A stretch of DNA of 64,000 nucleotides from Brachypodius melanocephalos (Eukaryota; Chordata; Aves; Passeriformes; Pycnonotidae), in assembly GCA_013398615.1 (NCBI GenBank), contig VZSR01001685.1, positions 2,679,858 to 2,743,857 on the forward strand, given 5' to 3'. The notes under the pieces are model-generated. The model saw only the letters and a program-made list of their open reading frames with translations. It ran no database searches and was not told where the DNA came from. Position 1 is the stretch's first letter. Each line of letters starts with the position of its first letter. The position numbers and the translations under genes are program-made. Shown piece by piece: positions 37,162-49,440 of the stretch.

Positions 37162-38989
37162 AAATCAGGAATGAAATAGAGTAGCATTATATATAGCCTT
37201 TCAGAGAAGACAGAAGTGAAGGTAAAAGTAGTAGGATTCTATGACACTTAGGCATTAATAAAACCCAAGCACTTAGTATGAATAAAACAAAAGGCAGTTT
37301 TAAATCTCTTTAGGGACTTTAGGGAAGAATAGTAAAAAGTATAGTTGAAAAAATATTCTATAAACTCCTATTTGTGACAGAAAACTGAAATATTATGAGA
37401 CATACTAATAGCCCTGAAAGCCTTCCTATTAGCTTCTAAAGATGCATATTCTAAAAGAAATGATACTAGTAGAAAAAGTGCTGAATTTAATAGGAGGGAA
37501 ATATTCTCTCCAAATTTGCATAGATTCAGATAAGAGGGAAGTGAAGTGGACAAGTTCTGATTTAGTGGGAGCATTAGAGAAAGGATTAGGAACTGACTAT
37601 AGAAAAAAATTTTAATGTTTCTGGGATGTGCTGGAAAAGGAAACAACCAAGAGGCAGACAGATTTCATGCAGTTTCAGAGAAATCTGTGTTTAATTAGAA
37701 CACTTTCGATATTTTAAATATCAGTAAGATAGATGCCTAAAACATGTGTGTGCTAACAACGTAATTGGAGATATGTATTTAGTGATAATTGAAAAAACAG
37801 AAATTATTTAAAATATAAACAGTTCAGTAGTACAGAATTCAAGGCCATGTATTTTACAACAGTAAAACAAAACTCTGTTAGGAGTTTATACCCTAGAACA
37901 GCCTAAATTTGGGCAGATTGCTTCATCACAGAAGTGATGAATAAGTTTAAGTTGTATAGTTAAGCACTGGAACAAGAAATACAAACTGACTGAAGTGTAG
38001 GAGGATATGATAACTTTTTTTTTTTTTTTAAATCTTCTATTCAGGCAAGCAAACTGCATTTCTTTTACTAGAGATTCTGCTACTTTCTTTTAAATCCAAT
38101 AAAATTTCCTTCATTTATCACTTTTCTTCAGGCTACTGGAAAAGGAACAAGTTGGTATACCAGTGAATAATTCCCTTTTCCCTAGCTGAATAGCCAAGAA
38201 TATGTCCTACTTACACTTCCTCATCATACTGATAAAGTTCACACAGTTTTGCCACTTTTGATCTTTGTTGATGGATCTTTCTATGCGTGTTTTGCATTTT
38301 TTATTTTTTCTTTTTCGTAAAATTTTATTCTACAGCAATAAAACATGATATATAAGACAACTACAAGCTTCAACAGAAACAACTGTCTTGCCGGTTGACA
38401 TCTCATTGTTTCTTTATTTAGCATTCATTTCAGCCCAATGATTTAATTTTTTTTACAAGAACAGCAAATATTGGCATGTCTTGAGTGCCATACTGACTCC
38501 ACTCCTGCATGTGTTAATAATTACACACACACACAAACACACAAGCATTTCAAATGTAGTTTGTGTATTAGTGTACCCAATGGAAATCATGCACAGTGTC
38601 GTGTTAGATGGTAAGAATCTGACTTGCCATGTGTGTTGACCAAACCCTGATACTTCCTGCCTTCATTGGGACAGCTACTAAAACAATACAATATGCAAGA
38701 GTAACTAATGGAAAGGGAACCATAAGAGGTTTTTTTCCTTAGCCTGTCACATTTCCAAAGACGTTGTGGGGTAAAAATGTTAATAAGCAAAAGAGAGTTC
38801 AGACAGTATTTGACTCTCACTACTCTTTATTTTTAATCTGAATAAGTAAGCTACTATTTCCCTCCTGTTTTCCTGATCTGTCTTTGCGCCTCAACCTGGT
38901 TGCTGCTGAAATATGAATATGGGTGTGAAAACAAGCATATTATTGCTGGAGCTTACAGGGAATAAAGAAAATGGCACCAGACCCTTTTG

Positions 38990-39293
38990 GTGTTGTTCAA
39001 TTACAGGATGAGAGACAACAGAGAAGAACTTAAATACAAAAAAATTTGTTTAACCCTAAGACAAAAAAAAACCACCAAACCAACCTTTTTTGCTGTGATG
39101 GTGGTCAAACACTGGAGCAACTAGAGAGATTGTGGAGTTTCCATCCTAACAGATATTCTCAGCCCAACTGGACATGAGCCCTGGGCAGCCTCCTGTGGAT
39201 GACTGACCTTTTCCTGAACAGGGGTATTGGACTAGATTGTCTCTGGAGGTACTTCCTAGCCTCACCACTTCTATGGTTCTGGGATGCTGTGTG
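38990..39293 (+). mobile_element. CR1 LINE, 3' region
   Basis: The CR1 end is in the sense orientation: GATGAGAGACAACAGAG (39008), GTGATGGTGGTCAAACACTGG (39096), GATTGTGGAGTTTCCATCC (39128), GGGTATTGGACTAGATTGTC (39222) and a TTCTATGGTTCTGGGATGCTGTG tail (39270-39292). It is 5'-truncated. It differs in subfamily diagnostic sequence from the 14.2-kb copy, having the TTGGACTAGAT form rather than the longer loop. Confidence 0.9.
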
Positions 39294-42081
39294 CATTCAG
39301 GATTGTTTTTCTGAACAGGTGATAATTGTCAGGCTCTCTTTGTGTATTTTATGCTTCTTTAATTAATGTCTCCTTCCTGTTATTTTTGCTAATGAGGCAT
39401 ATTAGCCAAGTACCTGGCATGAGGTTCTGAAAACAAATATTACTCATGTGACATGTGGGATTATATTTAAAGGGATAAATGACACAATGTAAATAATCTT
39501 TAAGTTATTAGCTAGTTTCTAGCATTCATCCAGAATCCTGACAAAATGTAAGTTATATGTTTTGTTGGTGGAAATCATAATAAAAAAAATTTGTCATGTA
39601 ATGTATAAATCTGTGAGTTATTTGTAGCAAATATTTCATGGGAATTAAACACCTCTACTAATGGGAAAAAGGAAAAGAAACAACAGAGAAAAAAATTGGC
39701 AGTATTTAATAATAATTTTTCTAGTTTAATAAATGTTACAGCCCCAAATTGGATAAAATAAGTTTTTCAGCTTCTTTATGAGATTCCACATAGAGCAATA
39801 TTTTGACTGCATTTCATTTACAAGCACAGACAGTCCTGAAGTGTCTCATTTTACATGTCAACTCGGCTGATTTTCCACCCACACTTCATTACTTCTGCCG
39901 TATAATGTCATTTTTATGATTTTGCTTAAAGTAAGAGCTATGGTTGGATAACAAGAGAAAATGGTGCTTTCCACCTCTGCTAATTATATTTTTTGCTTTG
40001 TAAAGAAAGCATGAATATTTTACTGTAATATTTATCTCAGTAAGTTACATACAGCAATATGTAAAAATTGCACTCAAGATTCTAGATATAAAGGGTAAAT
40101 GCACAATATTTATCTTTTATATTTAACTTATTTTTTAAACCTAGGGAGGTGTTCATTTTCAGACTACATTGGTCTCATTTATCTCCATGATGTCTTTAAT
40201 GTTATAAGATGTTACAGCCACATTACCAGCTCCTGCAGGCCTGTATCAGCCTTTAGCTACTCAGGCACATTATTAGATTGTCAGCATAATTCAGACATCT
40301 CATATAAAACGAGCCAACCTACTGGCTCCTGTTCTTTATAAATTTATTTGCCTGATTTAATACCTTTAAATTTATCGAGTGTTCTTTTTGATTTTGGTTG
40401 CACAGACACTACTTAGAGAATTTTGTTTAAGGCCGCTAAAAATACTGAGAAAGGTAGCAGTGAGCACAAACTCTTGCTATCTGCACGTACTGTGTTATTC
40501 TGGTACATCACTGCACAATACCTGGATGAAGAAGAAAACTTGGTTTTGGAAACAAAAATAGAGAAATATTTTGAGGTGACTTTGGCTAACTGATATAGCT
40601 CTGTTTAGAGCCTTCTGATTTTTTTCAGGAAATTTACCCACTTTTGGTAGGATTTAATACTATAAAAGTTTTTTTAAAAATGTGCTAGTTAATTTGTGCT
40701 TTAAAAAGAAGATATTGAAAAGAAAGAAAATTCAGGACAATGTTGGTTGTGAAAGAGTGGCCAGAGAAAGGATTGGTTTTTTTCAGAGTGTCCTCTGTGA
40801 TAGAATTTTCAAATAAGTCACTTGAACACTCGCTCAGCATAATTAGGGCAAACATCTAGCTATTCTGTTAATTTGGAGAGTTTTGTTTTTTATTTATGCA
40901 GTGAAGTACAAAAAGCATTAATCACCAAAGTCCAAAGACAGAAAGATTATCAATAGAATCCCATGTATAATTGTGTGGAGCTGAACCTTGCCAGGTCTGA
41001 GGCAAAGCAATGCATTTCATTGGAATTCAGTGAATTTTCACTGCTTCAACTTTCTCACTAACCTAAATCAGATAATGCTAAACACAGAAAGCACAGTACA
41101 TCAGCAAATTTCAGTAACGCATTCTCCAAAATATTATTCTTGTGCTTTCCTGTGTATCTGTATACACACAAACAAAACTGCATTTGTCATGCATAAGATG
41201 TACAAAATACTATTGTTAAATTTTCTGAAAAACATTAGCTTTTTGTGGTCATTGTAACAGCTTTTGGAATAAGTTATTGAAAGTGCAGAAGCCTCACAGG
41301 CAGAGCTTAATATTTATGTATTTTGCTTTAAAATATTGAAGTGTACTGTTTAAAAGGGAAAGATTTATATAAATTAGCTACATGTTATATATTAGGTAGA
41401 ACTATATACAAATTAATCATGTAAGCAAAATACTTATTCACCTCCCAAACCTCATTTCCAACTACTGTAATGATGAAGAGGTCGATCATGGAAGAGAACT
41501 GAGTAGACACTTTAAATCCATCTAGCATTAGCATCTGGAGCTGAAGCCAGCAAACTAATAAATGAGCTACTTTCAGGAGAAGAGCGGTGTTCCCAGAACC
41601 TAAAAAACATTGAGCAGGTGCTAAGTGTAACTAGATAAGACAAAGTAAAATCCTCTTCAAAAACCTGATTTCTTTGTGGGCTTTAGCAAAATCCTCCATG
41701 TTTTCATAATTTTCTCATGCAATCTAGATGGAAAGTGGATACAGAAAGAACCCAAACAAACAGCCTAAAACTTTACTAATAATAAATCAAATATTTTGGC
41801 TTGGTTTCTATCCTTAGGGCACTCTGGCCACATACAGTATTGTGAGCAGCTTTTTGTTTGTTGGGATTTTTGGAAAGGAAGTATGACAGCAATCATTCAA
41901 AATCTCTGTAACTTAAAAATGGCTTTAATACTGATTCTGCTATCTCAACCCCTGCCAAGGGCACCTCTGCTATTCTGTGCTCATTGACAACATCTATCAA
42001 AAGCTGACATTAGGGATGTTAGCATTTGTGATGAAAATATATGGGTTTGCAAAGGGATTCTGATTATCTGAAGTCATTAAT

Positions 42082-42140
42082 TATTATTATTCCTTAAAAT
42101 AATATTATTATTATTAATTAAGTATTATTATTCCTTAAAA
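42082..42140 (+). repeat. ATT-rich direct repeat
   Basis: TATTATTATTCCTTAAAA occurs at 42082-42099 and 42123-42140, separated by ATT microsatellite sequence (period 41). Confidence 0.85.
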
Positions 42141-42160
42141 CTCAGAAACCTTTCATTTAA

Positions 42161-42230
42161 ATGGAGGAGAAAGTATGAAGGAAGGCAGGAAGAAGGAACA
42201 GAGGGGAGGAAGGAGAGGAGAAGGAAATAG
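42161..42230 (+). repeat. GA-rich purine tract
   Basis: Mostly GGA and GAA units with only a few pyrimidines. Confidence 0.8.
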
Positions 42231-44852
42231 ATCATGTGCAGAGTCGTGTTTATGGTTTTGTAACCTCACATACATGTCACTGTGCTGATTTGTAATGAGC
42301 TGTCAGCTAGCTGGTAATTAACTCACTGTTTTACTGCTGACATTTACTAGTAAAGGAGGGAACTTAACAAATTTTTCTAACAATGCATTTTTTTACTGAA
42401 GTTGAGTGAAGAATTTTCAGATGTTAACACACTTGTGAAAGTTCAGTCTTTCACAGGATGGAATACCCGCAGGTGGGTGTAAAAATCCCCATGTGTGCAT
42501 TTTCTCTTTTTATCTATGTCTTTGATCAAGTTTTATCTTGTTATGTTTCTTTTACAGTGATTTTCTTTTTGAAACAAACAAGACAAGAAAAAAATTTGTT
42601 AATGTTGTCTGTCTCAAGAGTCAAACATACCATTTGATCCAAGCTAATCCAAAGATTTTATGTTGCAGTATTTACTTTTACTTTGTTTGAAACATTAAAT
42701 TTGTGTGAAACACCACAATATTTTACTTAACGTCTACCTTGCCCCTCCCAAAAAAAAAAAACAAACCCCAAATCTTTTTCACAGTCAGCAGTATATTATT
42801 ATCTTACCCCTGGCAAAAAGGAGAATGTAGCTTTTCTGTACCTATTTTGGCATTTAATTTGATCAATTAAATTCATTGATAAATCTAGTGATCTAGACCT
42901 AGTTGAAGTCATCTCAACAGATTTGATTTTTTTAAAAGAATATCAGTGAAAAGTTAGGTGAAGAAGAAAAGTTGTAATTCCTAAAGAGGAAAATAAACCA
43001 GGGTCAGTTACAATAAACGTCTTTGCAGGCTAGAAGCAACGTAACAGCTTGGACATGTTCTCAGTGGCAGGTGTTTCAAGAAGAGATGACATTTATTTGG
43101 GAGCCCATGACTCAAGAGAATGATGTTGTTAGGAACGATAAACAAAAATGACTTTTTGGAAAGTATGAGGTTATTAATATTGCAGATCAAGAAAGTAAAA
43201 GCATATAGATGTCAATTTGTGCTTGCTTTTTAACATTATGCACAATATTACAGGTTCAAAGTTAAGCTCTAAGATGTCATTTCCTAATGGATTAACTCAA
43301 CAAAAACCTGTAAGTCCTTGTGTTTCAAAGAAAATTTAAAAACAAACAGATATCATTGAGTGGGAAGAGAACTGCCTATAAAGGAATGTAAAATGCAGCT
43401 AATTCGAAGTAATTAATCTTACTCTGGCCATTCTCCTGGCTGACTTCTCTGCAGGTGCAGAAGAAAATGCCTGTCAGGACTCTCTCCCTAGCTGCTTAGT
43501 AGATCTGAGGTGATACAGTTTTACCAAAGGGGACATTAAAAAAGAAGTGGAAGCTTCCTTTCATGGTGAAACTGCATTATATAGTGACAAAACTCAAACT
43601 ATAAATATTTTAATATCATCATTGCAATCTGGGTTTTTACCTTCCAATCAGATTTTTTTCTCTTACAGAAAATGACATGCAGCATACTGAAGGTTTAGTA
43701 AGTAAACCAGTAAAAATCTGTTATTTGCATGGTATTTTACAGCCTGGAAGATGTAAAGTAGGTTACAGAGCTAAAACTAATCCAGGAAAACCCTTATATC
43801 AGTGACAGAAGCATGTGGGATGAAATTTTCTTCTCTAGATAAAGCAAAAGGAGGTCCACCTGGCACTCTGCAAGATGCTGCCAATTACACTGACTTTTAA
43901 ATATCATTTATAAATGAAAGTTTGACCTTCACATTTTTGCAATATTCATTAAGTTTTCCCCAGGGAGAGTAAGAGATGATCAAATGCATGAAGAGGAATA
44001 GATAACATTCTTATGATGCTCAATCTCATTGTGAGGTAGAAAACATTTTTTTTTTTTAACATGGTGAGGGACTGGTCATTATAGCACATTATGAGAGAAA
44101 GTAGAGGATTTTTGGTGCTTTCAAGTCAGTTTGGTTCCTTTCAGAAAGAAGTGCTTTATCCAAGCACATATTAGAAGATTCAATGACAAAATAAATTGGT
44201 CACATAATAGAGTTTACTCTATGCAAGAGGCAAATTAAATTACCTGATGTTCTCTCCTAGATGTGGTATCTGAGGGCTTGTTAATGAGAGACACAGAGAG
44301 ATTTAAAAGTTCAGAAGAGTAATTAATCACCTGCAGATAGATAAGCAGGCATAAAGATAACTACCATTTTAGTTAATCTAAAAGTAGTTTGACAGTTGTC
44401 TCTGATTTTACATTATAGAAATAAAAGATTGGATAAAAGCTTGTGCAGCTTTGATTTCAAAAGGAATGACATTTTAAAATGAGAAGTAATTAACAACTTC
44501 TGAATGAAGCTACAAGTGAGGCTCATAAAGCTGACTGGTGAATTTCTCCTATAAACTTCTGCACTGTTTCACATGGGTAGGTATTAATGACTCAGTGCTT
44601 TGAAAGATAACCAGAATTTTAGTTAATATACTTACTCCTGATTTTTTTTTCTTCATCAAGCATTTCTTCTATACTTGAATATCATACTTTTATAGACTGT
44701 TCTTTAAAAAACATTACTGTGTGTTTCTTCCACAGTATTCTGTCACAACTACAATAAGTGTTTAATAAATGATAAGTGCATATAAATATTTATATAGAAA
44801 AGCTACATTTTGGAATAATTAATTGTAATCTTTATTATCAATAGCCAATAGA

Positions 44853-44985
44853 AATCATAGGATCATGGAATCATAGAATGGCTTGGGTTGGAAGGTGTCT
44901 TAAAGATCAACTAATTACAACCCCTTTGCCATGGGCAGGGATCCATTTTACTAGATCATGTTGCTGAGCACTCCAACCAAGTGTG
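44853..44985 (-). mobile_element. CR1 LINE 3' terminus
   Basis: The plus strand shows ATCATAGGATCATGGAATCA, then TAGAATGGCTTGGGTTGGAAGG and CCCCTTTGCCATGGGCAGGGA, the terminal 130 bases of CR1 in antisense. The tail repeat at 44854-44880 (ATCATAGGATCATGGAATCATAGAATG region) shows several 8-base units. Confidence 0.92.
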
Positions 44986-45644
44986 GGAACAGATCTAACT
45001 AGAGAGTACAAGCAGCATATTAAGTCTTAGCAAAGGTGAGGGGAGAGATGGAATCCTGACTCTTCAGTCTTTTCAGATAGTGGAAAAATCTTGGTTCTGC
45101 TGTTGTTAAATTTTCCATTTGAGGACTTTTTTGTAAATTGGTCTAAAATATTAAATTATTAAATGGTTTGCACTAAATTTAGGTTCATTCAATTTACATT
45201 TTTTAGGAACTGGATAAGGAATGCCTCTAACCAATACTGTAATGGCTAAATAAAATTCAGATAACAGAGCTAACATAAGCTAACATAATCAGTTGCCACA
45301 GATTAAGGAGCTGCAAATAAGAGTGGCAATGTATGAGCAGCAGAGCATTCTAGTAATATATATTTTTTTCGCAAGCTGCTATATATATTTAATGTATACA
45401 TATTTATTTGTTTTGTGTCTTCATTCAAATTTATAAATATACTTCAAATTTTTAATTTAAATTGAATAAAGACACCGGTAATGTTGACTCTGGCACCAAC
45501 CAAGGAAGGCTGCTGCTAGTAACTGGCTTCAGTTATCCACATGCAGTTTTTACTCTCACTGTTGTTTCCACCAACTATCTGTATCAAAACTATTATGTTG
45601 TTCACACACACATTGTCCTCATTAAATCATGCTCATTGTCCACA
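44986..45644. other. AT-rich non-coding DNA
   Basis: No element recognised. A perfect 10-bp tandem pair (GCTAACATAA, 45269-45288) is present. Confidence 0.5.
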
Positions 45645-47030
45645 ATTGTTCATATGCTGGATTGAGACTTCTCATGTACCTTATAATTTCTACAAACCTC
45701 TTGTTTCATAGAGGATTTATTTCGTAGTCTTTCCAAGAATGGGGCTGAAGCTGTCCAGTCTGCAGTTCCCTGGATTCTCTTTTTTGGCTTTGTTGAAGAT
45801 AGACATGAGATATGCAAGCAGCCATCAGGAACCTCCTCTGATTGCCATGACCTTTCAAAGTTAACTGAGAGTAGTCTTGCAATTGACATTGATCAGCTTC
45901 ATCTACACCCTCAGGTATATCCCATCTGATCCTATGCACTTCTTTTCACGAGATTTATTCAAATAATTTCTAGTTTTTTCTTTCTCCGTTGTGATTAAAT
46001 GCTTTGCTCTCGCAGATTCTGCCTCTAGTCCTAAGGATCCTAAGCCCAAACTTACCAGTAAAGATAAGAGAAAAACTCCACAATGAGTTCGAATGTATCA
46101 GGCTTGTCTTATATTTTGTCACTGAGTGTCTGACTCCAATGAGCAATGGGACTACATTTTCCTTTCCATTTGCTTACAGTGTATTATAGAAGCCCTCACT
46201 GTCCTTCACATCCTATGTGAGCTAAAACTCAGAGATTTGTCTTTCCTTACTCCAATTCTATATGCTCAGGAACTGTCTCTGTTTTGCTCCTTGGTAGCTC
46301 ATCCCTCCTTCTACCTTCTGCATACTTTCTTTTTGTATTTGAGCTCTTTCTTCCTCAGTGCAGGCCTTCTGCCATGACTGTAACTCTCTGCAAGTTTAAA
46401 CAGACTGTTCTCATGAGTAAGGAGGTCAGTTTGATTATCAAGAAGTTCTCCTGGGCCTCTTTGCCCTTCAGGGCAGTCTTCTACAGGACTCTGCCAAGCA
46501 GACTCTTAACAAGCCAATATCTGTTCTCCTCAGTTCCAGGGCTATAATTCTACTATTAGTCTTGATCACTCCTCTCAGGGTTTTAAACGTCACAGTCCTG
46601 AATTATCTTCTGCCAATGCTGAATTCAGCCTTCATAGGTCTGACTGTTCTTTCTAATTCATAGTAACCTGCAGGGAACAGTTGGCTCCTTGATCACCAGT
46701 TTCATCAACATACTCCAGAAATCTGAATCACATTGCCATGTTGCCCTTTCAAACATTAACAGTGTAGTTTAATACCCCACCAGTTCCAGCGCCTGTAATT
46801 GTGGGGCTCCAATTGTACTGAGGTTTGTCTACTCTCTTCTCAATCCATAACACCTGCCATGATGTCTGCTGTTTTCATCTGCTTTTTGATGCTTAGCAAT
46901 AAGGTCTCAGCTGACTCTTTACTTGTGTGCACACATTCAAACCCATCCTTTGCCTAGAGTGTAACCTTTCCATCCTATATTTCCTATCTTTCCTAAAGAG
47001 CCTGAATCAAACTACAGAAATCTCCATTCA
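45645..47030 (-). mobile_element. CR1 LINE, ORF2 endonuclease to reverse transcriptase segment
   Basis: On the minus strand this carries decayed ORF2. Near 47020-46970 lies the endonuclease block, seen on the plus strand as TTTCCTAAAGAGCCTGAATC. The later endonuclease and linker follow through 46990-46000. Reverse transcriptase start is at about 45960-45650. There, translated pieces in shifting frames give FERSWQSEEVPD and, after frameshifts, sequence corresponding to the family's EDPGNYRPVSLTS block near 45770. Frameshifts and stops are frequent, so no enzyme can be made. The copy stops near 45645 within reverse transcriptase, so its own 3' end is missing. It resumes 5' at 47331 beyond a nested CR1. 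Confidence 0.82.
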
Positions 47031-47330
47031 TAGAATTATAGAAATATTTAGTTTGGGAAAGACCTTTAAGATCATCAAGTCCGACTGTTAACCCAGCACT
47101 CTCACATCCAGCACTAAACCATGTCCCAAAGTGCCACATTTGCACTTCTGTTACATAACTCTAGGGATGATGACTCAACTTCTTCCCTGGGTGGATTCTT
47201 TTAATGCTTGATAACTCTTTCTGTGAAGATTTTTTTACAAAATCCAATCTAAGCCTCTCCTTGTTCAACTTGAGTCCAGGGGATAGTGCTGTTCCATCAT
47301 CTCTTTTTAATCTCAGTAAGACAATAACTC
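47031..47330 (-). mobile_element. CR1 LINE 3' end nested in another CR1
   Basis: The plus strand shows the antisense CR1 tail TCATAGAATTATAGAAATAT (47029-47048), then GACCTTTAAGATCATCAAGTCC (47071), AACCCAGCACT, AAACCATGTCCC and TTCTTCCCTGGGTGGATTC, continuing into a coding remnant near 47300. This is a different, short 5'-truncated copy. Sequence on either side belongs to a single CR1 endonuclease region in the same orientation, so this element inserted into the older one. About 60 bases of the host CR1 appear to be missing at the site. Confidence 0.85.
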
Positions 47331-48035
47331 TGCAACAGCGCACAGGCTTCTAAGTCCTTGTAGTTTCCCAAGGTTCATGACTTTGCATACAGTCATATGT
47401 GATAATCCCTTAGGCATAAAGCTTTAACAGCAGGAGAAGAACTTTCTGTGTTATGCTGAGTCCTGGGGAGTACCTTCTTTTTTCTCCATGTCCCTTGGGT
47501 TACCATCACCATCCTCAAATGAATCTAGTTTAAAGCCCTTCTCACTAGGTTAGCAGATCTGTTGACCAAAAAAAAAAAAAAGGTCTTGATCCACTTTGCA
47601 TCTCCCTCATGGCTTTTTGTCCCTAGAAGTCCTTACTTTTCAAAAATTATTCTACACTCTTAAAATGCAAAATCCTGCTTCAGCACCAGCCATGCAACCA
47701 GGGTTTTCCTGCAGTGCACTTTTAACTAAGCTTTTCCCCTTTAGCAGCAAGACCAAGAACGCTGCCTGCATTCTCATGCCTTTCATTATCACCTCAAGGG
47801 CCTTGATATCATTCATGATACACTAAAGGTCTCCCCAATAGCATCATTTGTCTCTGTATGGATGAGCAACAAGGGATAATAGCTTGCAGACTGAATGAGC
47901 CCCGGCAGTTTCTCTGTAACATTATAGACCCAAGCCACTAGCAAGCAACAAATATGCCAAGACAACAAATCAGTTGTGTTTCCATCCCCTGCAGGTGTTA
48001 CTCGCCAACAGCTGGCAGCCACTTCTTACGTTTGG
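47331..48035 (-). mobile_element. CR1 LINE, 5' segment with ORF1 and ORF2 start
   Basis: This continues the interrupted copy toward its 5' end. Positions 47340-47400 correspond to the endonuclease N-terminus region (plus strand CTTGTAGTTTCCC, TTTGCATACAG). At 47525-47560 is the linker AGTTTAAAGCCCTTCTCAC. From there to about 48035 is ORF1. Most avian CR1 copies are cut far short of this point. A run of A at 47567-47581 interrupts it, possibly expanded in place. Confidence 0.8.
47813..48022 (-). pseudogene. CR1 ORF1 esterase-domain remnant
   Basis: A 69-codon minus-strand frame contains VTEKLPGLIQSASYYPLLLI followed by HTETNDA. This corresponds to the CR1 ORF1 SGNH-type esterase domain, where the family has VTEKLP..., a YYPLLL strand and a GTND block. 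Known CR1 ORF1 proteins carry such an esterase, thought to help retrotransposition. Here the glycine of GTND is replaced and only one stretch of the domain is open, so it is a dead fragment. The N-terminal catalytic serine block lies beyond or is too diverged to see. Confidence 0.75.
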
Positions 48036-48809
48036 GGCCAACTGATTTCACAAAAATGTTATTGCTATGTGTAGATATGGTTATGCAGTGTTTGCAATTG
48101 TAATGATATTTTTAGTAAAGAGAATAGGTGATCAGGAGTCTCCACCCATTATTTAGAACTTAGAGTTTTCAGCTTTCAGAGCATTTTTTTTCTTTTGTTT
48201 TACTTGATTTTGTTACCTTCCTCTATATTTCTAAGGAGATGAAACACTCACGAAGTAGTGTTGAGCTGTGGGAGCTGCATCCTGATCTCTGAGTTAATTG
48301 GCTGCTGTTGGACAGCTGCTCTGCAGCTCTCTCCTCTTAGTGAGCTGAATTGATTGCCGTGTCTTCTAGCAGGCAGGCACAAGACAAGTTTCCACTTCAC
48401 AGAAAACACTACAATAATTTGACTCTTTTATTGGAAGCCCCCGCAGAGATACTAGGAAATGAAAGAACTTAGAGGAAGGATCATCCTCTCATCCTGCCTT
48501 GAATCAAGCCCTCAGGTCTGGGAAGAAGGTTGGAAGCAGCATGAGGATTTTCTTATCCTCAGGCATATGCTGCATCTGTTCAGTGAGGGGAATAACTTTT
48601 GTGTGCTCTTTCAGTTCTTCCAGGAGGGCCTTAACTATTGTTTGAAGGCACCACACTGCAGTCTTGTCCAGTAAAGCTGTCCCAACTGGGAAAAAATATT
48701 ACTTATCCTTATTTTATTACAGACCTATTCTTTCTTGCACTGGATCGGAAGATTTCTGATACAGCTTCAGCCAAAGGGCAATTATTTTTCAGTTCAACAC
48801 TACTTAAAT

Positions 48810-48877
48810 TTCTGGGCAAAGTTTTAATCCTATCTAGAGCTGCTTCTGGGCAAAGCTTTAAGATGATCCATAGCTGC
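48810..48877 (+). repeat. 34-bp tandem duplication, diverged
   Basis: Two head-to-tail 34-base copies (48810-48843 and 48844-48877) share TTCTGGGCAAAG at the start, TTTAA in the middle and AGCTGC at the end, with mismatches between. Confidence 0.8.
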
Positions 48878-49362
48878 TTCCATTTGTATTCTTGAACATC
48901 CTTACGTAGTTCTTGGTTTCCACTAATTTCTGAATCTAACCAAAGAAATTAAATTTAGTTAATATCTTGACTGGGAAAAAGGGAATCCTTTCACTCTCTC
49001 TCTTTCTCTCCCTTACCCCTCTCCAGCCTCCACCCAATCTCTTTCTCTTGTCCACCCTCTGTCACATATTATAGTGGAATTAATCAATCACATGACAAAA
49101 ACAGGCTTCAGTGGAGTTCAAAACATGAGCAAGAAATATAATATTCACATTTTTAATAAATTTCAAATATTCTAATATTTGAAAATTTCAGAATTAAAAA
49201 ATAAAAGTCCAGGTTTTTTTCTCCTACTCAAAAAAGAATCCCCCAAAAGACAAAATATTTAAAAAATAGGGAACAGCTTTCACATGAGATCATAACACTT
49301 AAAAGAAGAAACGTTAAGCTGAACAAATAATGACTAATCTAATCCAGGAAATTCTATGTTGA

Positions 49363-49376
49363 TTAATCTAGATTAA
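49363..49376. repeat. 14-bp perfect palindrome
   Basis: TTAATCTAGATTAA is its own reverse complement; AT-rich. Confidence 0.85.
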
Positions 49377-49385
49377 AAAACCTAA

Positions 49386-49440
49386 CAAAATAAAAACAAA
49401 CAAACAAACAGAAACAAACAAAAAACCCCAACAAAATAGG
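49386..49440 (+). repeat. (AAAC)n-like A/C tract
   Basis: AAACAAACAAACAAACAG followed by AAACAAAAAACCCC. Confidence 0.85.

Larger units (their letters stand above)
33301..38989. other. AT-rich non-coding DNA
   Basis: No recognised transposable element or exon across 5.7 kb. It includes a near-perfect hairpin (36556-36597) and an A-rich tract (37088-37161). The segment 34800-35700 is less AT-rich but unassigned. Confidence 0.55.
39294..44852. other. AT-rich non-coding DNA
   Basis: No recognised transposable element. It holds an ATT-rich local duplication (42082-42140) and a purine tract (42161-42230). The stretch 40080-40390 is repeat-free with mixed composition. No exon was recognised. Confidence 0.55.
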
